Positions 28,089-41,801 of a DNA stretch of 64,000 bases are shown piece by piece. Made by a program: the position numbers and the translations under genes. Where the stretch lies: positions 16,232 through 80,231 of the forward strand of contig CANFLX010000009.1 in NCBI GenBank assembly GCA_947447985.1. The letters run 5' to 3'. How positions within the stretch are numbered: the first letter of the stretch is position 1; every line of letters starts with the position of its first letter. Source of the DNA: Comamonadaceae bacterium. Lineage in GTDB: Bacteria > Pseudomonadota > Gammaproteobacteria > Burkholderiales > Burkholderiaceae_C. The notes beneath the pieces were generated by a model. It was not told where the DNA came from and ran no database searches. It was given only the letters and a program-made list of their open reading frames with translations.

Positions 28089-29207
28089 ATGAGCTCCCCA
28101 ATCCCCACGCAAGCAGTGTCGATTGACCTGCAAGACCGCAGTTACGCCATCGCCATTGGCGCTTCCCTGATCGGTAATCCCGACACCTTTGCCGGATTGC
28201 CCAAGGCATCTGCGGCCTTGGTGGTGAGCAACACCACGGTTGCCCCACTTTACGCCGCAACCCTGCAAGCCGCGCTGGCGCCGCACTATGCGGCCGTGCA
28301 TCTGGTGGTATTGCCTGACGGCGAAGAGTTCAAAACCTGGCAAACCCTGAACTTGATTTTTGACGCACTGCTCGCGCACCAGTGCGACCGCAAAACCGTG
28401 CTGTTTGCCCTGGGCGGCGGTGTGGTGGGCGACATGACGGGTTTTGCCGCTGCGAGCTATATGCGTGGTGTGCCATTTGTCCAGGTGCCCACCACCCTGC
28501 TGGCCCAAGTGGACTCTTCCGTGGGTGGCAAGACCGGCATCAACCACCCGCTGGGCAAAAACATGGTGGGCGCGTTCTACCAGCCGCAGCGGGTCGTTTG
28601 CGATCTGTCGACCCTGCACACACTGCCCAGCCGTGAGGTGAGCGCCGGACTGGCAGAGATCATCAAATACGGGCCGATTGCCGACATGGCGTTTTTGGAC
28701 TGGTTGGAAGGCCATTTGGGCGCCCTGCGCACCCACGACCCGAGCGCACTCGCGCAGGCAGTGCGCCGCAGCTGCGAGATCAAAGCCCATGTGGTGGCGC
28801 AGGACGAGCGAGAGGGCGGGCTGCGGGCCATCTTGAATTTCGGTCACACCTTTGGCCACGCGATCGAAGCCGGTATGGGCTACGGCCAATGGCTGCACGG
28901 CGAGGCGGTGGGCTGTGGCATGGTGATGGCTGCGAACCTGTCGCAGCGCCTGGGCTTGGTGGACACAGCCTTCGTGGCCCGATTGACCCGTCTCGTCCAA
29001 GGCGCAGGCCTGCCGACGGTGGGCCCTGTGCTGGACGCGCACGACAATGCCGGACGCTATCTGGACTTGATGCGGGTCGACAAAAAGGCCGAGGGCGGTG
29101 ACATCCGTTTTGTGCTGATTGATGGTCCGGGCAAAGCCTGCGTCCGTGGTGCGCCCGATGCCTTGGTTCGGCAGGTGATTGACGCGTGCTGCAGCGCGCA
29201 GGCCTGA
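28089..29207 (+). CDS. aroB: 3-Dehydroquinate synthase
   Basis: Converts DAHP to 3-dehydroquinate, the second step of the shikimate pathway. NAD-binding [13 protein letters not shown], the [17 protein letters not shown] signature and the zinc ligands in [10 protein letters not shown] are all present. 372 residues, slightly longer than E. coli AroB. Together with aroK this is the standard aroKB pair. The stop overlaps the dgt start by one base (TGATG). Confidence 0.96.
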   Translation: MSSPIPTQAVSIDLQDRSYAIAIGASLIGNPDTFAGLPKASAALVVSNTTVAPLYAATLQAALAPHYAAVHLVVLPDGEEFKTWQTLNLIFDALLAHQCDRKTVLFALGGGVVGDMTGFAAASYMRGVPFVQVPTTLLAQVDSSVGGKTGINHPLGKNMVGAFYQPQRVVCDLSTLHTLPSREVSAGLAEIIKYGPIADMAFLDWLEGHLGALRTHDPSALAQAVRRSCEIKAHVVAQDEREGGLRAILNFGHTFGHAIEAGMGYGQWLHGEAVGCGMVMAANLSQRLGLVDTAFVARLTRLVQGAGLPTVGPVLDAHDNAGRYLDLMRVDKKAEGGDIRFVLIDGPGKACVRGAPDALVRQVIDACCSAQA

Positions 29208-30382
29208 TGCTCGCTCCCTACGCCAGCGACCCGGCGCGTTCGCGCGGCCGGCGGTTTGCACAAAGGCCTGCACCCACCCGCACCGAGTTTCAGCGCGATC
29301 GCGACCGCATCGTGCACTGCACGGCGTTTCGGCGCCTGGTCTATAAAACCCAGGTTTTTTTGAACCACGAGGGCGATTTGTTTCGTACGAGGCTGACGCA
29401 CTCCCTGGAGGTTGCCCAGCTCGGGCGCTCCATGGCCCGCTCGCTGCATCTCAATGAAGACTTGGTGGAAGCCATTGCACTGGCCCATGACCTGGGGCAC
29501 ACGCCCTTTGGCCACGCAGGTCAGGACGCCCTGCACGCCTGCATGGCCGAGTTTGGTGGCTTTGAACACAACTTGCAAAGCCTGCGGGTGGTTGACCATT
29601 TGGAAGAACGTTACCCCGATTACGACGGCCTGAACCTGTGCTTTGAAACCCGTGAGGGCATTTTGAAACACTGCTCGCGCCGCAACGCCGAAGCATTGGA
29701 GCGCGCCGAGCCCGTGTATGCCGACGGCCATGGCGGCGTCGGCGCGCGCTTTGTGCTGCGCCATCAGCCCAGTTTGGAGGCACAGCTGTGCAACCTGGCC
29801 GATGAGATCGCCTACAACGCCCATGACATCGACGATGGCGTGCGGTCCGGCCTGATCACGTTTGAGCAAGTGCGTGAAGTGCCTTTGTTTGACCGCTATG
29901 CAAGCCAGGCCTTAGCCGATCACCCCCAACTCGCCGAGCCGCCCAACGCCCGCCGATGGTTGTACGAATCCATTCGCCTGATGCTCAGCGATCAGGTATA
30001 CGACGTGATTGGCGCAACACAAAAAGCAATCGAACAGCGCCAGCCCTCTGACGTGCACGCTGTTCGGCAGTGCCCTGAACTGCTCCAGTTCAGCACCGAG
30101 ATGCGCTCTGCCACGCAAACCCTCAAATCATTCTTGTTCAATGCGCTTTATCGCCACCCGCAGGTGGTGGATACCATGGACCGTGCCAAGCTGGTGGTGC
30201 AGGGCTTGTTCGAGGCGTACACCCAGGATCCGCAGGCCATGCAAGGTGGGCTATCGCAACGAAGGTCTGCCCCCTCAGAGCCGGACTTGCCGCGCCGGGT
30301 CGCCGACTACATTGCAGGTATGACCGACCGCTTCGCTGCGCGCGAGCACGAGCGCCTGACGGGATTGCGCCTGCTGCCATGA
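29207..30382 (+). CDS. dgt: dGTP triphosphohydrolase-like HD-domain protein
   Basis: A deoxynucleotide triphosphohydrolase that releases triphosphate from dNTPs. The HD-domain metal ligands are in RTRLTHSLEVAQ, ALAHDLGHTPFGHAG and DEIAYNAHDIDDG. 391 residues, the size of the type 2 dNTPase group rather than the 505 residues of E. coli Dgt, so substrate preference may differ. The ATG at 29207 is coupled to the aroB stop. It overlaps the next gene by four bases. Confidence 0.9.
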   Translation: MLAPYASDPARSRGRRFAQRPAPTRTEFQRDRDRIVHCTAFRRLVYKTQVFLNHEGDLFRTRLTHSLEVAQLGRSMARSLHLNEDLVEAIALAHDLGHTPFGHAGQDALHACMAEFGGFEHNLQSLRVVDHLEERYPDYDGLNLCFETREGILKHCSRRNAEALERAEPVYADGHGGVGARFVLRHQPSLEAQLCNLADEIAYNAHDIDDGVRSGLITFEQVREVPLFDRYASQALADHPQLAEPPNARRWLYESIRLMLSDQVYDVIGATQKAIEQRQPSDVHAVRQCPELLQFSTEMRSATQTLKSFLFNALYRHPQVVDTMDRAKLVVQGLFEAYTQDPQAMQGGLSQRRSAPSEPDLPRRVADYIAGMTDRFAAREHERLTGLRLLP

Positions 30383-30954
30383 CCACGCCGCTTTTACCGA
30401 CTGACGCCGCGATCGAGGCCACCCGGCGCTGGGTGGATCGCGCGGTGATTGGCCTGAACCTGTGCCCTTTCGCCAAGGCGGTGCAGACCAAAGGCCAGGT
30501 GCATTACGCGGTGAGTCAGGCCACCGATGCCCACGACCTGCTTGCCGACTTGAAAACTGAGTTGCAGGCGCTGCACGCCTCGGATCCAGCGCAGCGCGAC
30601 ACCACCTTGCTGATCGCTCCGCACGCCTTCTCCGACTTTTTAGATTTCAACGACTTCCTGGACAAAGCAGACCGTCTGTTGCGCAAAATGCGCCTCGACG
30701 GTGAATACCAAATTGCCAGCTTTCATCCGCAGTTTCAGTTTGCCGATGCGCCGACGGACGATGTCAGCCACTACACCAACCGTGCGCCTTATCCCATCCT
30801 GCATCTGCTGCGTGAGGCCAGCATTGACCGCGCAGTGGAAGCCTTTCCCGATGCCTCGCTCATCTTTGAGAAAAATGTGCAAACCTTGCGCACACTGGGC
30901 GTCGATGGTTGGCAGGCGCTTGGCGTCGGCCCCGCACGCGACAATGCGCCATGA
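30379..30954 (+). CDS. DUF1415 family protein
   Basis: A 191-residue cytosolic protein of unknown function. The family features are the early WVDRAVIGLNLCPFAKAV with one Cys, the middle LIAPHAFSDFLDFNDFLD, and YQIASFHPQFQFADAP with a HPQFQF core followed by NRAPYPILHLLRE. Conserved Cys and His could bind a metal or cofactor, which is conjecture. It overlaps dgt upstream and the methyltransferase-like gene downstream, by four bases each. Confidence 0.85.
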   Translation: MTTPLLPTDAAIEATRRWVDRAVIGLNLCPFAKAVQTKGQVHYAVSQATDAHDLLADLKTELQALHASDPAQRDTTLLIAPHAFSDFLDFNDFLDKADRLLRKMRLDGEYQIASFHPQFQFADAPTDDVSHYTNRAPYPILHLLREASIDRAVEAFPDASLIFEKNVQTLRTLGVDGWQALGVGPARDNAP

Positions 30955-31907
30955 GCAAAGAACATCGCCGCAAAGCAGCGTCACAGGAACCCAAGCGCGA
31001 ACTGCCCAAAGCCTCAGACGCGCTGCGCGAGGACGTGCGCGATGCGATCCGTCCTGGGCAGTCGGTGGAGCTGCTCAAGGAGCTGCACATCCTTACGCAC
31101 GATGGGCGACTGAACCAGGACTCCAGGCGCAAGCTCAAGCAGGTGCTTCACCTGTACCAATTCATCGAAAAGCTGCTCTTGGAACTTCCTGAGCGCGCGG
31201 GGACTAATGGCGCAGTGCCTTCAGAACTGACCGTAGCCGACCACGGTGCAGGCAAGTCCTATTTGGGGTTTATTCTCTACGACCTGTTTTTCAAAGGGCT
31301 CGATCAGGGACGCATTTTCGGCATTGAGACGCGCGCAGAACTGGTGGAGAAATCGCAGCAATTGGCGCGTCGTTTGGGCTTTGCGCGCATGGAATTTTTG
31401 AACCTGAGCGTGGCCGAGTCCACCACCTCCGCTTTGTTGCCGCCGCAAATTGATCTGGTCACGGCGCTGCACGCTTGCGACACCGCCACCGATGACGCCA
31501 TAGCCTTTGGCCTGGCCAAGCGCGCCCGGGCCTTTGCTCTGGTGCCGTGCTGTCAGGCGGAAGTCGCGCGCCATTTGGGCGGGAGCAGGGCACTCATGCT
31601 GGCGCGCACCCCCCTGGCAGAACTCTGGCGCCACCCTCTGCACGCGCGGGAGGTCGGCAGTCAGCTCACCAATGTGCTGCGCTGCCTGTACCTGGAGGCC
31701 ATGGGCTACCAGGTGACGGTCACCGAGCTGGTGGGCTGGGAGCACAGCATGAAAAACGAGCTGATTCTGGCGCGCTACACCGGCCACAAAAAACGCGCAG
31801 CCGCCCAGCGTTTGAAGGCCTTGCTGCTGGAATTTGGGTTGGAGGCATTGCTTGACAACCGGTTTACATTGCCCGCCGACAATTCCCCTGACAACCACAG
31901 CGCATAG
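30951..31907 (+). CDS. Predicted SAM-dependent methyltransferase
   Basis: A 318-residue protein. A basic N-terminal third (RRKLKQVLHLYQFIEKLL) is followed by a Rossmann-type methyltransferase domain: motif I VADHGAGKSYLGFIL, an acidic FGIETR after strand 2, then LVTALHACDTATDDAI and the VPCCQAE motif seen in the GSTCD/Methyltransf_32 group. The substrate is unknown, and some proteins of this group act on RNA. The ATG at 30951 overlaps the DUF1415 stop (ATGA); 14 extra codons of the longer frame lie inside that gene. Confidence 0.82.
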   Translation: MSKEHRRKAASQEPKRELPKASDALREDVRDAIRPGQSVELLKELHILTHDGRLNQDSRRKLKQVLHLYQFIEKLLLELPERAGTNGAVPSELTVADHGAGKSYLGFILYDLFFKGLDQGRIFGIETRAELVEKSQQLARRLGFARMEFLNLSVAESTTSALLPPQIDLVTALHACDTATDDAIAFGLAKRARAFALVPCCQAEVARHLGGSRALMLARTPLAELWRHPLHAREVGSQLTNVLRCLYLEAMGYQVTVTELVGWEHSMKNELILARYTGHKKRAAAQRLKALLLEFGLEALLDNRFTLPADNSPDNHSA

Positions 31908-31954
31908 TCAGGCGTTGTAAGCTGGTGTCAAATCGATTACCCGGAGGAATATCC

Positions 31955-32422
31955 ATGAAAAAACGAATGACGTGCGCCCTCGCCATGGCAGCCATTGCGA
32001 CCCTCACTGCCTGTGCCAACAGCAGCCCCGACATGATTCGTCGTAGCGACGTCCAGACCATGTCTTCGATTCAGGACGGCGTGGTCTTGTCCGTCCGTAC
32101 GGTGACGGTAGACGGTAGCCAGAGCGGTGTGGGCGGGGTTGTCGGCGGCGTGGTGGGTGCCATCGCGGGTTCGGCTGGCAGCAGCGTACAGCGCGAGCAG
32201 AACGTGCTCGGTGTGCTGGGCGCTGTGGCTGGTGCTGCTGCCGGCAACGCCATCGAGCGCTTTAGCACCAAAGAGGACGCAGTGGAAGTCATTGTTCAAC
32301 TCAAAAACGGCGACCGTCGCTCCATCGTGCAGGCCGTTGGCAGCGAAAAGCTGGCCCCAGGTGACAGCGTGATTCTGGTGATCACCGGTGGCAAAGTGCG
32401 CGTTTCCCGCGCCCCCAGCTGA
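31955..32422 (+). CDS. Glycine-zipper (SlyB/Pcp-like) outer-membrane lipoprotein
   Basis: A 155-residue lipoprotein. The signal peptide ends in lipobox LTAC with the modified Cys at residue 20. A glycine zipper hairpin (VGGVVGGVVGAIAGSAG, then LGAVAGAAAGNAIE) is followed by a small beta domain, as in SlyB and Pcp. Related proteins stabilise the outer membrane under stress. GGAGGAAT precedes the ATG, the strongest ribosome binding site in this part of the window, which suggests high expression. It is a stand-alone gene. Confidence 0.9.
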   Translation: MKKRMTCALAMAAIATLTACANSSPDMIRRSDVQTMSSIQDGVVLSVRTVTVDGSQSGVGGVVGGVVGAIAGSAGSSVQREQNVLGVLGAVAGAAAGNAIERFSTKEDAVEVIVQLKNGDRRSIVQAVGSEKLAPGDSVILVITGGKVRVSRAPS

Positions 32423-32465
32423 CCTGCGTCTTTGTCCGGTTGATTCGGGCTTAGATTCCAATCCC

Positions 32466-33158
32466 ATGGCGCGCCTGCCCCGATTGAGCATGGCGGGCTA
32501 TGCCCACCACCTGATTCAGCGCGGTAACAACCGCCAGGCGATTTTTGCCAGCGACGCGGATCGCCGCACCATGCTCGATTTGCTGACCGAGCATGCCAAA
32601 CAATGGAATGTGGCAGTGCACGCCTATGTGCTGATGGACAACCACTTCCATCTTCTGGCCACACCCTCCACTGACGATGGTTTGGCAAAGATGATGCAAG
32701 CCGTGGGACGTCGCTACGTGCGTTACTTCAATGACCGTCAAAAGCGCACCGGCACTTTGTGGGAAGGGCGCTTCAAGTCCAGCCTGATTCAAAGCGAGCG
32801 CTATCTGCTGGCTTGCATGGCCTACATTGACCTGAACCCCGTGCGCGCAGCTGTGGTGGCGCAGCCCGGTGACTACCTCTGGTCCAGCTACGCCAACCAC
32901 GTGGGTCAGCGCCAGGAGCCATGGCTTACGCCGCATCCCCTGTACTGGGAACTGGGCAATACCCCATTCGCGCGTGAAATCGCCTACGCCAATTTGGTGC
33001 AATCAGGCATTGCTTCGGTGCAGCAAACCGCTTTGACGGACGCCACCTTGCGGGGTTGGGCGCTAGGCGAGCCCGAATTTGTTGCGGATTTGCAAAAACG
33101 CACGCCACGCCGGGTGAGCAAAACGACGGCGGGCAGGCCACCCTTGGCTGCCAAGTAA
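32466..33158 (+). CDS. REP-associated tyrosine transposase (RAYT, Y1_Tnp domain)
   Basis: A 230-residue single-strand transposase relative of IS200/IS605 TnpA. The N-terminal PRLSMAGYAHHLIQRGNNRQ is the RAYT hallmark, and the HUH metal motif is H60-F-H62 in MDNHFHLL. The catalytic Tyr is probably Y84 or Y87 in GRRYVRYFN, followed by RTGTLWEGRFKSSLI and YIDLNPVRA. RAYTs are vertically inherited, single-copy, and act on nearby short palindromic repeats. Two copies of such a repeat lie 50 bases downstream (33209-33273). The ATG at 32466 gives the canonical N-terminus. Confidence 0.92.
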   Translation: MARLPRLSMAGYAHHLIQRGNNRQAIFASDADRRTMLDLLTEHAKQWNVAVHAYVLMDNHFHLLATPSTDDGLAKMMQAVGRRYVRYFNDRQKRTGTLWEGRFKSSLIQSERYLLACMAYIDLNPVRAAVVAQPGDYLWSSYANHVGQRQEPWLTPHPLYWELGNTPFAREIAYANLVQSGIASVQQTALTDATLRGWALGEPEFVADLQKRTPRRVSKTTAGRPPLAAK

Positions 33159-33208
33159 GCGCAACGCAGCCATTGTTCGACCTCTGAAGTACTTTGTTCG
33201 AGCTACTT

Positions 33209-33273
33209 AATCTGTCCCCAATTAATTAAAGACGTCCAAGGTTTGTTTTTAATTGGAATCTGACCCCAATTAA
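33209..33273. repeat. Pair of RAYT-associated repeats
   Basis: Two direct copies of AATCTG(T/A)CCCCAATTAA, at 33209-33225 and 33257-33273, lie 48 bases apart and differ at one position. The second can fold with the TTAATTGG at 33249-33256 just before it (AATTGG / CCAATT hairpin), and the first shows the same pairing across the spacer. The GGGGTCAGATTCC-type core (reverse strand) is one I know from repeats that accompany RAYT genes in many proteobacteria. I saw no further copy elsewhere in this window. Confidence 0.7.
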
Positions 33274-33278
33274 ATTGC

Positions 33279-33295
33279 TTGGCACTTTTGTTGCA
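33279..33295 (+). promoter_or_regulatory. Sigma-54 (RpoN) promoter of gltBD
   Basis: TTGGCAC (33279-33285), five bases, then TTGCA (33291-33295). The GG and GC dinucleotides are ten bases apart, exactly the -24/-12 spacing of sigma-54 promoters, and the match to TGGCAC-N5-TTGCA is complete. It implies a transcription start near 33305 and a short leader before the gltB ATG at 33341. No clear NtrC site (GCAC...GTGC) is seen between the RAYT stop and the promoter; the region just upstream is the RAYT repeat pair. Confidence 0.75.
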
Positions 33296-33340
33296 GTGCG
33301 GTATGCTCCCTCCCCCTTTGACCATTTTCAGGAGTGCGCC

Positions 33341-38080
<4,740 letters not shown>

Positions 38081-38114
38081 AGCACGCCCTCATACCGAAC
38101 ACAGGATCACCATC

Positions 38115-39581
38115 ATGGGAAAAATCACCGGTTTCATGGAGTTTGAGCGCGTTGAAGAGGGCTATAAGCCCGTCAATGAGCGCCTGAAAAATTACAAAGA
38201 GTTTGTGATTGGCCTGGACGATGCACACGCCAAAACCCAAAGCGCGCGTTGTATGGACTGCGGCACGCCGTTTTGCAACAACGGCTGCCCGGTCAACAAC
38301 ATCATTCCGGATTTCAACGACCTGGTGTTCCAGGGCGATTGGAAGAACGCGATTGACGTTTTGCACAGCACCAACAACTTTCCCGAGTTCACAGGCCGCA
38401 TCTGCCCGGCACCGTGCGAAGCGGCGTGCACGCTCAATGTGAACGACGATGCCGTGGGCATCAAGTCGATCGAGCACGCCATCATCGACCGCGCGTGGTC
38501 CGAAGGCTGGGTCACACCCCAGCCTCCCAAGGCCAAGACCGGCAAAAAGGTAGCCATCGTGGGATCCGGCCCCGCAGGCATGGCCGCTGCGCAGCAGCTG
38601 GCCCGAGTGGGCCACGACGTAACGCTGTTTGAAAAGAACGACCGCATTGGTGGTCTGTTGCGCTATGGCATTCCTGACTTCAAGATGGAAAAGTCGCACA
38701 TCGACCGGCGCGCCGCCCAGCTACAGGCCGAGGGCGTGACCCTCCGCACCAGCGTGTTGGTGGGTGAGATGCCCAAGGGCTCCAAAGTGACCAACTGGGC
38801 CAAAGAGACGATCTCTGCTGCGCAGCTGCAAGCTGACTTTGACGCCGTGCTGCTCACGGGCGGCTCAGAGCAGTCGCGCGACTTGCCGGTGCCGGGGCGC
38901 GAGCTCGAGGGCATTCATTTCGCCATGGAGTTTTTGCCGCAGCAAAACAAGGTGAATGCGGGCGACAAGCTCAAAGGCCAACTGCGCGCCGACGGCAAGC
39001 ATGTGATCGTGATTGGCGGCGGCGACACCGGCAGCGATTGCGTAGGCACCAGCAACCGCCATGGCGCGGCCAGTGTGACCCAGTTTGAGGTCATGCCCCA
39101 ACCCCCGGAAGAAGAAAACCGGCCTCTGACCTGGCCCTACTGGCCCCTGAAGCTGCGCACCAGCTCCAGCCACGAAGAGGGCTGCGTGCGCGAGTTCGCG
39201 GTCTCGACCAAAGCGTTCACGGGTGAAAAAGGCAAAGTGACGGGCCTGATCACCGTGCAGGTCGAGTTCAAAGACGGCAAGCTCATTGAAGTTCCCGGAA
39301 CCGAAAAACACCACCCTGCCGATTTGGTGCTGTTGGCCATGGGATTTGTGAACCCGGTGGCCACGGTCTTGGACGCGTTCGGCGTGGACAAAGATGCCCG
39401 TGCCAATGCCAAAGCCAGCACCGACGAGCGGGGCGGCTACGCCACCAACGTGAGCAAAGTGTTTGCCGCAGGTGACATGCGCCGGGGTCAATCGCTGGTG
39501 GTGTGGGCGATTCGCGAAGGCCGCCAGGCCGCGCGCGCGGTCGACACCTTCCTCATGGGCCGAAGCGATTTGCCACGTTGA
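38115..39581 (+). CDS. gltD: Glutamate synthase small subunit
   Basis: The GOGAT beta subunit oxidises NADPH on FAD and feeds electrons to GltB. The N-terminal 4Fe-4S ligands are in [17 protein letters not shown] and [18 protein letters not shown]-binding [17 protein letters not shown] and NADPH-binding [14 protein letters not shown] follow, with [18 protein letters not shown] at the C-terminus. 488 residues from ATG 38115; upstream codons of the longer frame overlap gltB and are not protein-like. Confidence 0.97.
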   Translation: MGKITGFMEFERVEEGYKPVNERLKNYKEFVIGLDDAHAKTQSARCMDCGTPFCNNGCPVNNIIPDFNDLVFQGDWKNAIDVLHSTNNFPEFTGRICPAPCEAACTLNVNDDAVGIKSIEHAIIDRAWSEGWVTPQPPKAKTGKKVAIVGSGPAGMAAAQQLARVGHDVTLFEKNDRIGGLLRYGIPDFKMEKSHIDRRAAQLQAEGVTLRTSVLVGEMPKGSKVTNWAKETISAAQLQADFDAVLLTGGSEQSRDLPVPGRELEGIHFAMEFLPQQNKVNAGDKLKGQLRADGKHVIVIGGGDTGSDCVGTSNRHGAASVTQFEVMPQPPEEENRPLTWPYWPLKLRTSSSHEEGCVREFAVSTKAFTGEKGKVTGLITVQVEFKDGKLIEVPGTEKHHPADLVLLAMGFVNPVATVLDAFGVDKDARANAKASTDERGGYATNVSKVFAAGDMRRGQSLVVWAIREGRQAARAVDTFLMGRSDLPR

Positions 39582-39596
39582 TTCGATGCCTTAGTG

Positions 39597-39628
39597 GGGG
39601 CTGCGCCGCTTTGAGCGGCGTAAACCCC
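39597..39628. other. GC-rich hairpin between gltD and mlaF
   Basis: The arms CGCCGC (39604-39609) and GCGGCG (39615-39620) enclose TTTGA; outer GGGG (39597-39600) and CCCC (39625-39628) could extend the stem with a small internal loop. No T run follows on either strand, so it is at most a weak or Rho-assisted terminator for gltBD. The remaining bases to mlaF contain TATGAT (39673-39678), a possible -10 without a good -35. Confidence 0.35.
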
Positions 39629-39701
39629 TGTAAAGGCCTTGGAGGGTGTCCAGGAAAATTCGGGTAATCCCGTATGATCGGTGTTGAATTTTCTTGTCTT
39701 T

Positions 39702-40517
39702 ATGTCCACCTCCCCCCATGCCCTCGTTGAACTCAATCACCTGACCTTTGGGTACGGTGAGCGCGTCATCCTGGATGACGTGACGATGCAGGTGCCGCGT
39801 GGCAAGGTGACCGCGCTGATGGGGGCCTCCGGTGGCGGAAAAACCACCATCCTGCGATTGATCGGCGGCCAAAACCGCGCCCAGTCCGGGACCTTGCTGT
39901 TTGACGGGCAAGACATCACCCCGATGCACCAAAAAGAGCTTTATGCCGCCCGCCGGCGCATGGGCATGTTGTTTCAGTTTGGCGCTTTGTTTGCGGATCT
40001 GTCTGTCTATGAGAACGTGGCCTTTCCGCTGCGCGAGCACACCGATTTGTCCGAGGCCCTGATCCGTGACATCGTGCTGATGAAACTCAATGCGGTCGGT
40101 TTGCGGGGTGCGCGTGACCTGATGCCCAGCGAGGTGTCGGGCGGCATGGCGCGTCGCGTGGCGCTGGCGCGCGCCATTGCACTGGATCCCGACCTGGTGA
40201 TGTACGACGAACCGTTCTCCGGCCTGGACCCGATTTCGCTGGGAACCGCCGCGCACCTGATTCGCCAGCTGAACGACACCATGGGTCTGACCAGTATTTT
40301 TGTGTCCCACGAGCTCGAGCAAACCTTTGCCATCGCCGACCACGTGGTGATTTTGGCCAACGGCAAGGTGGCGGTTCAGGGTACGCCAGACGAAGTGCGC
40401 CAGAGCACCGATCCGCTGGTCTACCAGTACGTGCACGCCCTGGCGGACGGACCTGTGCGCTTTCACTACCCCAGTGTGAGTGTGCAAGAAGACTTTGGAC
40501 CGGAGCGTGCAGCATGA
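39702..40517 (+). CDS. mlaF: Phospholipid transport ATPase MlaF
   Basis: The ABC ATPase of the Mla complex, which moves phospholipids between the inner and outer membranes to keep outer-leaflet lipid asymmetry. Walker A GASGGGKTT, signature SEVSGGMARR, Walker B LVMYDEP and the FVSHE H-loop are all intact. 271 residues from ATG 39702; seven extra codons of the longest frame were dropped. First gene of mlaFEDACB, overlapping mlaE by four bases. Confidence 0.95.
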   Translation: MSTSPHALVELNHLTFGYGERVILDDVTMQVPRGKVTALMGASGGGKTTILRLIGGQNRAQSGTLLFDGQDITPMHQKELYAARRRMGMLFQFGALFADLSVYENVAFPLREHTDLSEALIRDIVLMKLNAVGLRGARDLMPSEVSGGMARRVALARAIALDPDLVMYDEPFSGLDPISLGTAAHLIRQLNDTMGLTSIFVSHELEQTFAIADHVVILANGKVAVQGTPDEVRQSTDPLVYQYVHALADGPVRFHYPSVSVQEDFGPERAA

Positions 40518-41296
40518 GCGGACTCAATCCCGGCAACATTGGCTATGCGGTGCGCCGCCAAATCGCAGATATCGGCCACGCGGCGCGCTTGTTTTTCCGC
40601 CTGCTGACGACCTTGCCAGAAAGCTGGCGCCGCTTTGCGCTGGTGCGCGACCAAATTCATTTTTTGGGCAATTACTCGCTGGTCATCATTGCGGTATCGG
40701 GTTTGTTTGTAGGTTTTGTCTTTGGTCTGCAGGGCTATTACACGCTGCAGCGCTATGGCTCGTCCGAGGCGCTGGGCTTGCTGGTGGCCCTGAGTCTGGT
40801 GCGCGAACTCGGGCCCGTGGTTACTGCGCTGCTGTTCGCGGGACGCGCCGGGACCTCACTGACCGCAGAAATCGGATTGATGAAGGCCGGTGAGCAAATC
40901 AGCGTGATGGAGATGATGGCGGTGGACCCGGTGCTGCGCGTTCTAGCGCCGCGCTTTTGGGCGGGCGTGATCACCATGCCGCTGCTGGCGGCAGTGTTCA
41001 GCGCCATGGGCATTATTGGCGGTTGGGTCGTCGGTGTCTTGATGATCGGCGTGGACTCAGGGTCCTTCTGGAGTCAGATTCAGGGTGGGGTAGACGTCTG
41101 GCGCGATGTCGGCAACGGGATTGTTAAGAGCGTGGTGTTCGGCTTCACCGTGACGTTTGTTGCCCTGCTGCAGGGGTTCGACGCGCAGCCCACGCCTGAA
41201 GGCGTGGCGAGTGCCACCACCCGCACCGTGGTAGTGGCTTCTTTGGCGGTATTGGCGTTGGATTTCATTCTGACCGCCATGATGTTTACGATTTAA
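40514..41296 (+). CDS. mlaE: Mla permease MlaE
   Basis: The inner-membrane permease of the Mla transporter, 260 residues with five or six membrane segments. The MlaE family core is visible: LVRELGPVVTALLFAGRAGTS, then TAEIGLMKAGEQISVMEMM (the EQ loop that contacts the ATPase). Coupled to mlaF by ATGA and followed after 21 bases by mlaD. Confidence 0.96.
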   Translation: MSGLNPGNIGYAVRRQIADIGHAARLFFRLLTTLPESWRRFALVRDQIHFLGNYSLVIIAVSGLFVGFVFGLQGYYTLQRYGSSEALGLLVALSLVRELGPVVTALLFAGRAGTSLTAEIGLMKAGEQISVMEMMAVDPVLRVLAPRFWAGVITMPLLAAVFSAMGIIGGWVVGVLMIGVDSGSFWSQIQGGVDVWRDVGNGIVKSVVFGFTVTFVALLQGFDAQPTPEGVASATTRTVVVASLAVLALDFILTAMMFTI

Positions 41297-41317
41297 CGGT
41301 GACTAGAAAGGTGTTGC

Positions 41318-41797
41318 ATGCAGCGCTCTAAAAATGATGTGTGGGTAGGGCTGTTTGTGCTGATCGGGGCCGTCGCCATCCTGTTCTTGGCCTTGCAATC
41401 GGCCAATTTACTGAGTTTGAACTTCCAAAAAACCTATGCGGTGACGGCAAAGTTTGACAACGTGGGTGGTCTCAAGCCCAAGGCTGCGGTGCGCAGCGCA
41501 GGCGTGGTCGTGGGGCGTGTCGAGAAAATCGTGTTCGACGACAAGTCCTTTCAGGCCCGTGTGGTGTTGGCCATGGAAAGCCGTTACGTCTTTCCCAAAG
41601 ACAGCTCGCTCAAAATTCTCACCAGCGGTCTGCTGGGTGAGCAGTACCTGGGCATCGAAGCCGGTGCGTCCGACCAGGTGCTGGCGGCTGGAGATACCAT
41701 TTCCAGCACCCAGTCAGCCGTTGTGCTGGAGAGCTTGATCAGCCAGTTTCTGTACAGCAAAGCGGCCGATGGCGCAGGCCCCAAGGCGGCGGATTGA
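41318..41797 (+). CDS. mlaD: Mla MCE-domain protein MlaD
   Basis: An inner-membrane-anchored periplasmic lipid-binding protein that forms a hexameric ring on MlaE. One N-terminal membrane segment (about residues 8-30) is followed by a single MCE domain with YAVTAKFDNVGGLKPKAAVR and the pore-loop region LTSGLLGEQYLGIEAG. 159 residues, normally short for this subfamily. Confidence 0.95.
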   Translation: MQRSKNDVWVGLFVLIGAVAILFLALQSANLLSLNFQKTYAVTAKFDNVGGLKPKAAVRSAGVVVGRVEKIVFDDKSFQARVVLAMESRYVFPKDSSLKILTSGLLGEQYLGIEAGASDQVLAAGDTISSTQSAVVLESLISQFLYSKAADGAGPKAAD

Positions 41798-41801
41798 ACC
41801 T

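Noticed and set aside
28080..29273. Antisense open frame of 397 codons across aroB
   Set aside because: Shadow of aroB, which has all its catalytic motifs in the plus frame.
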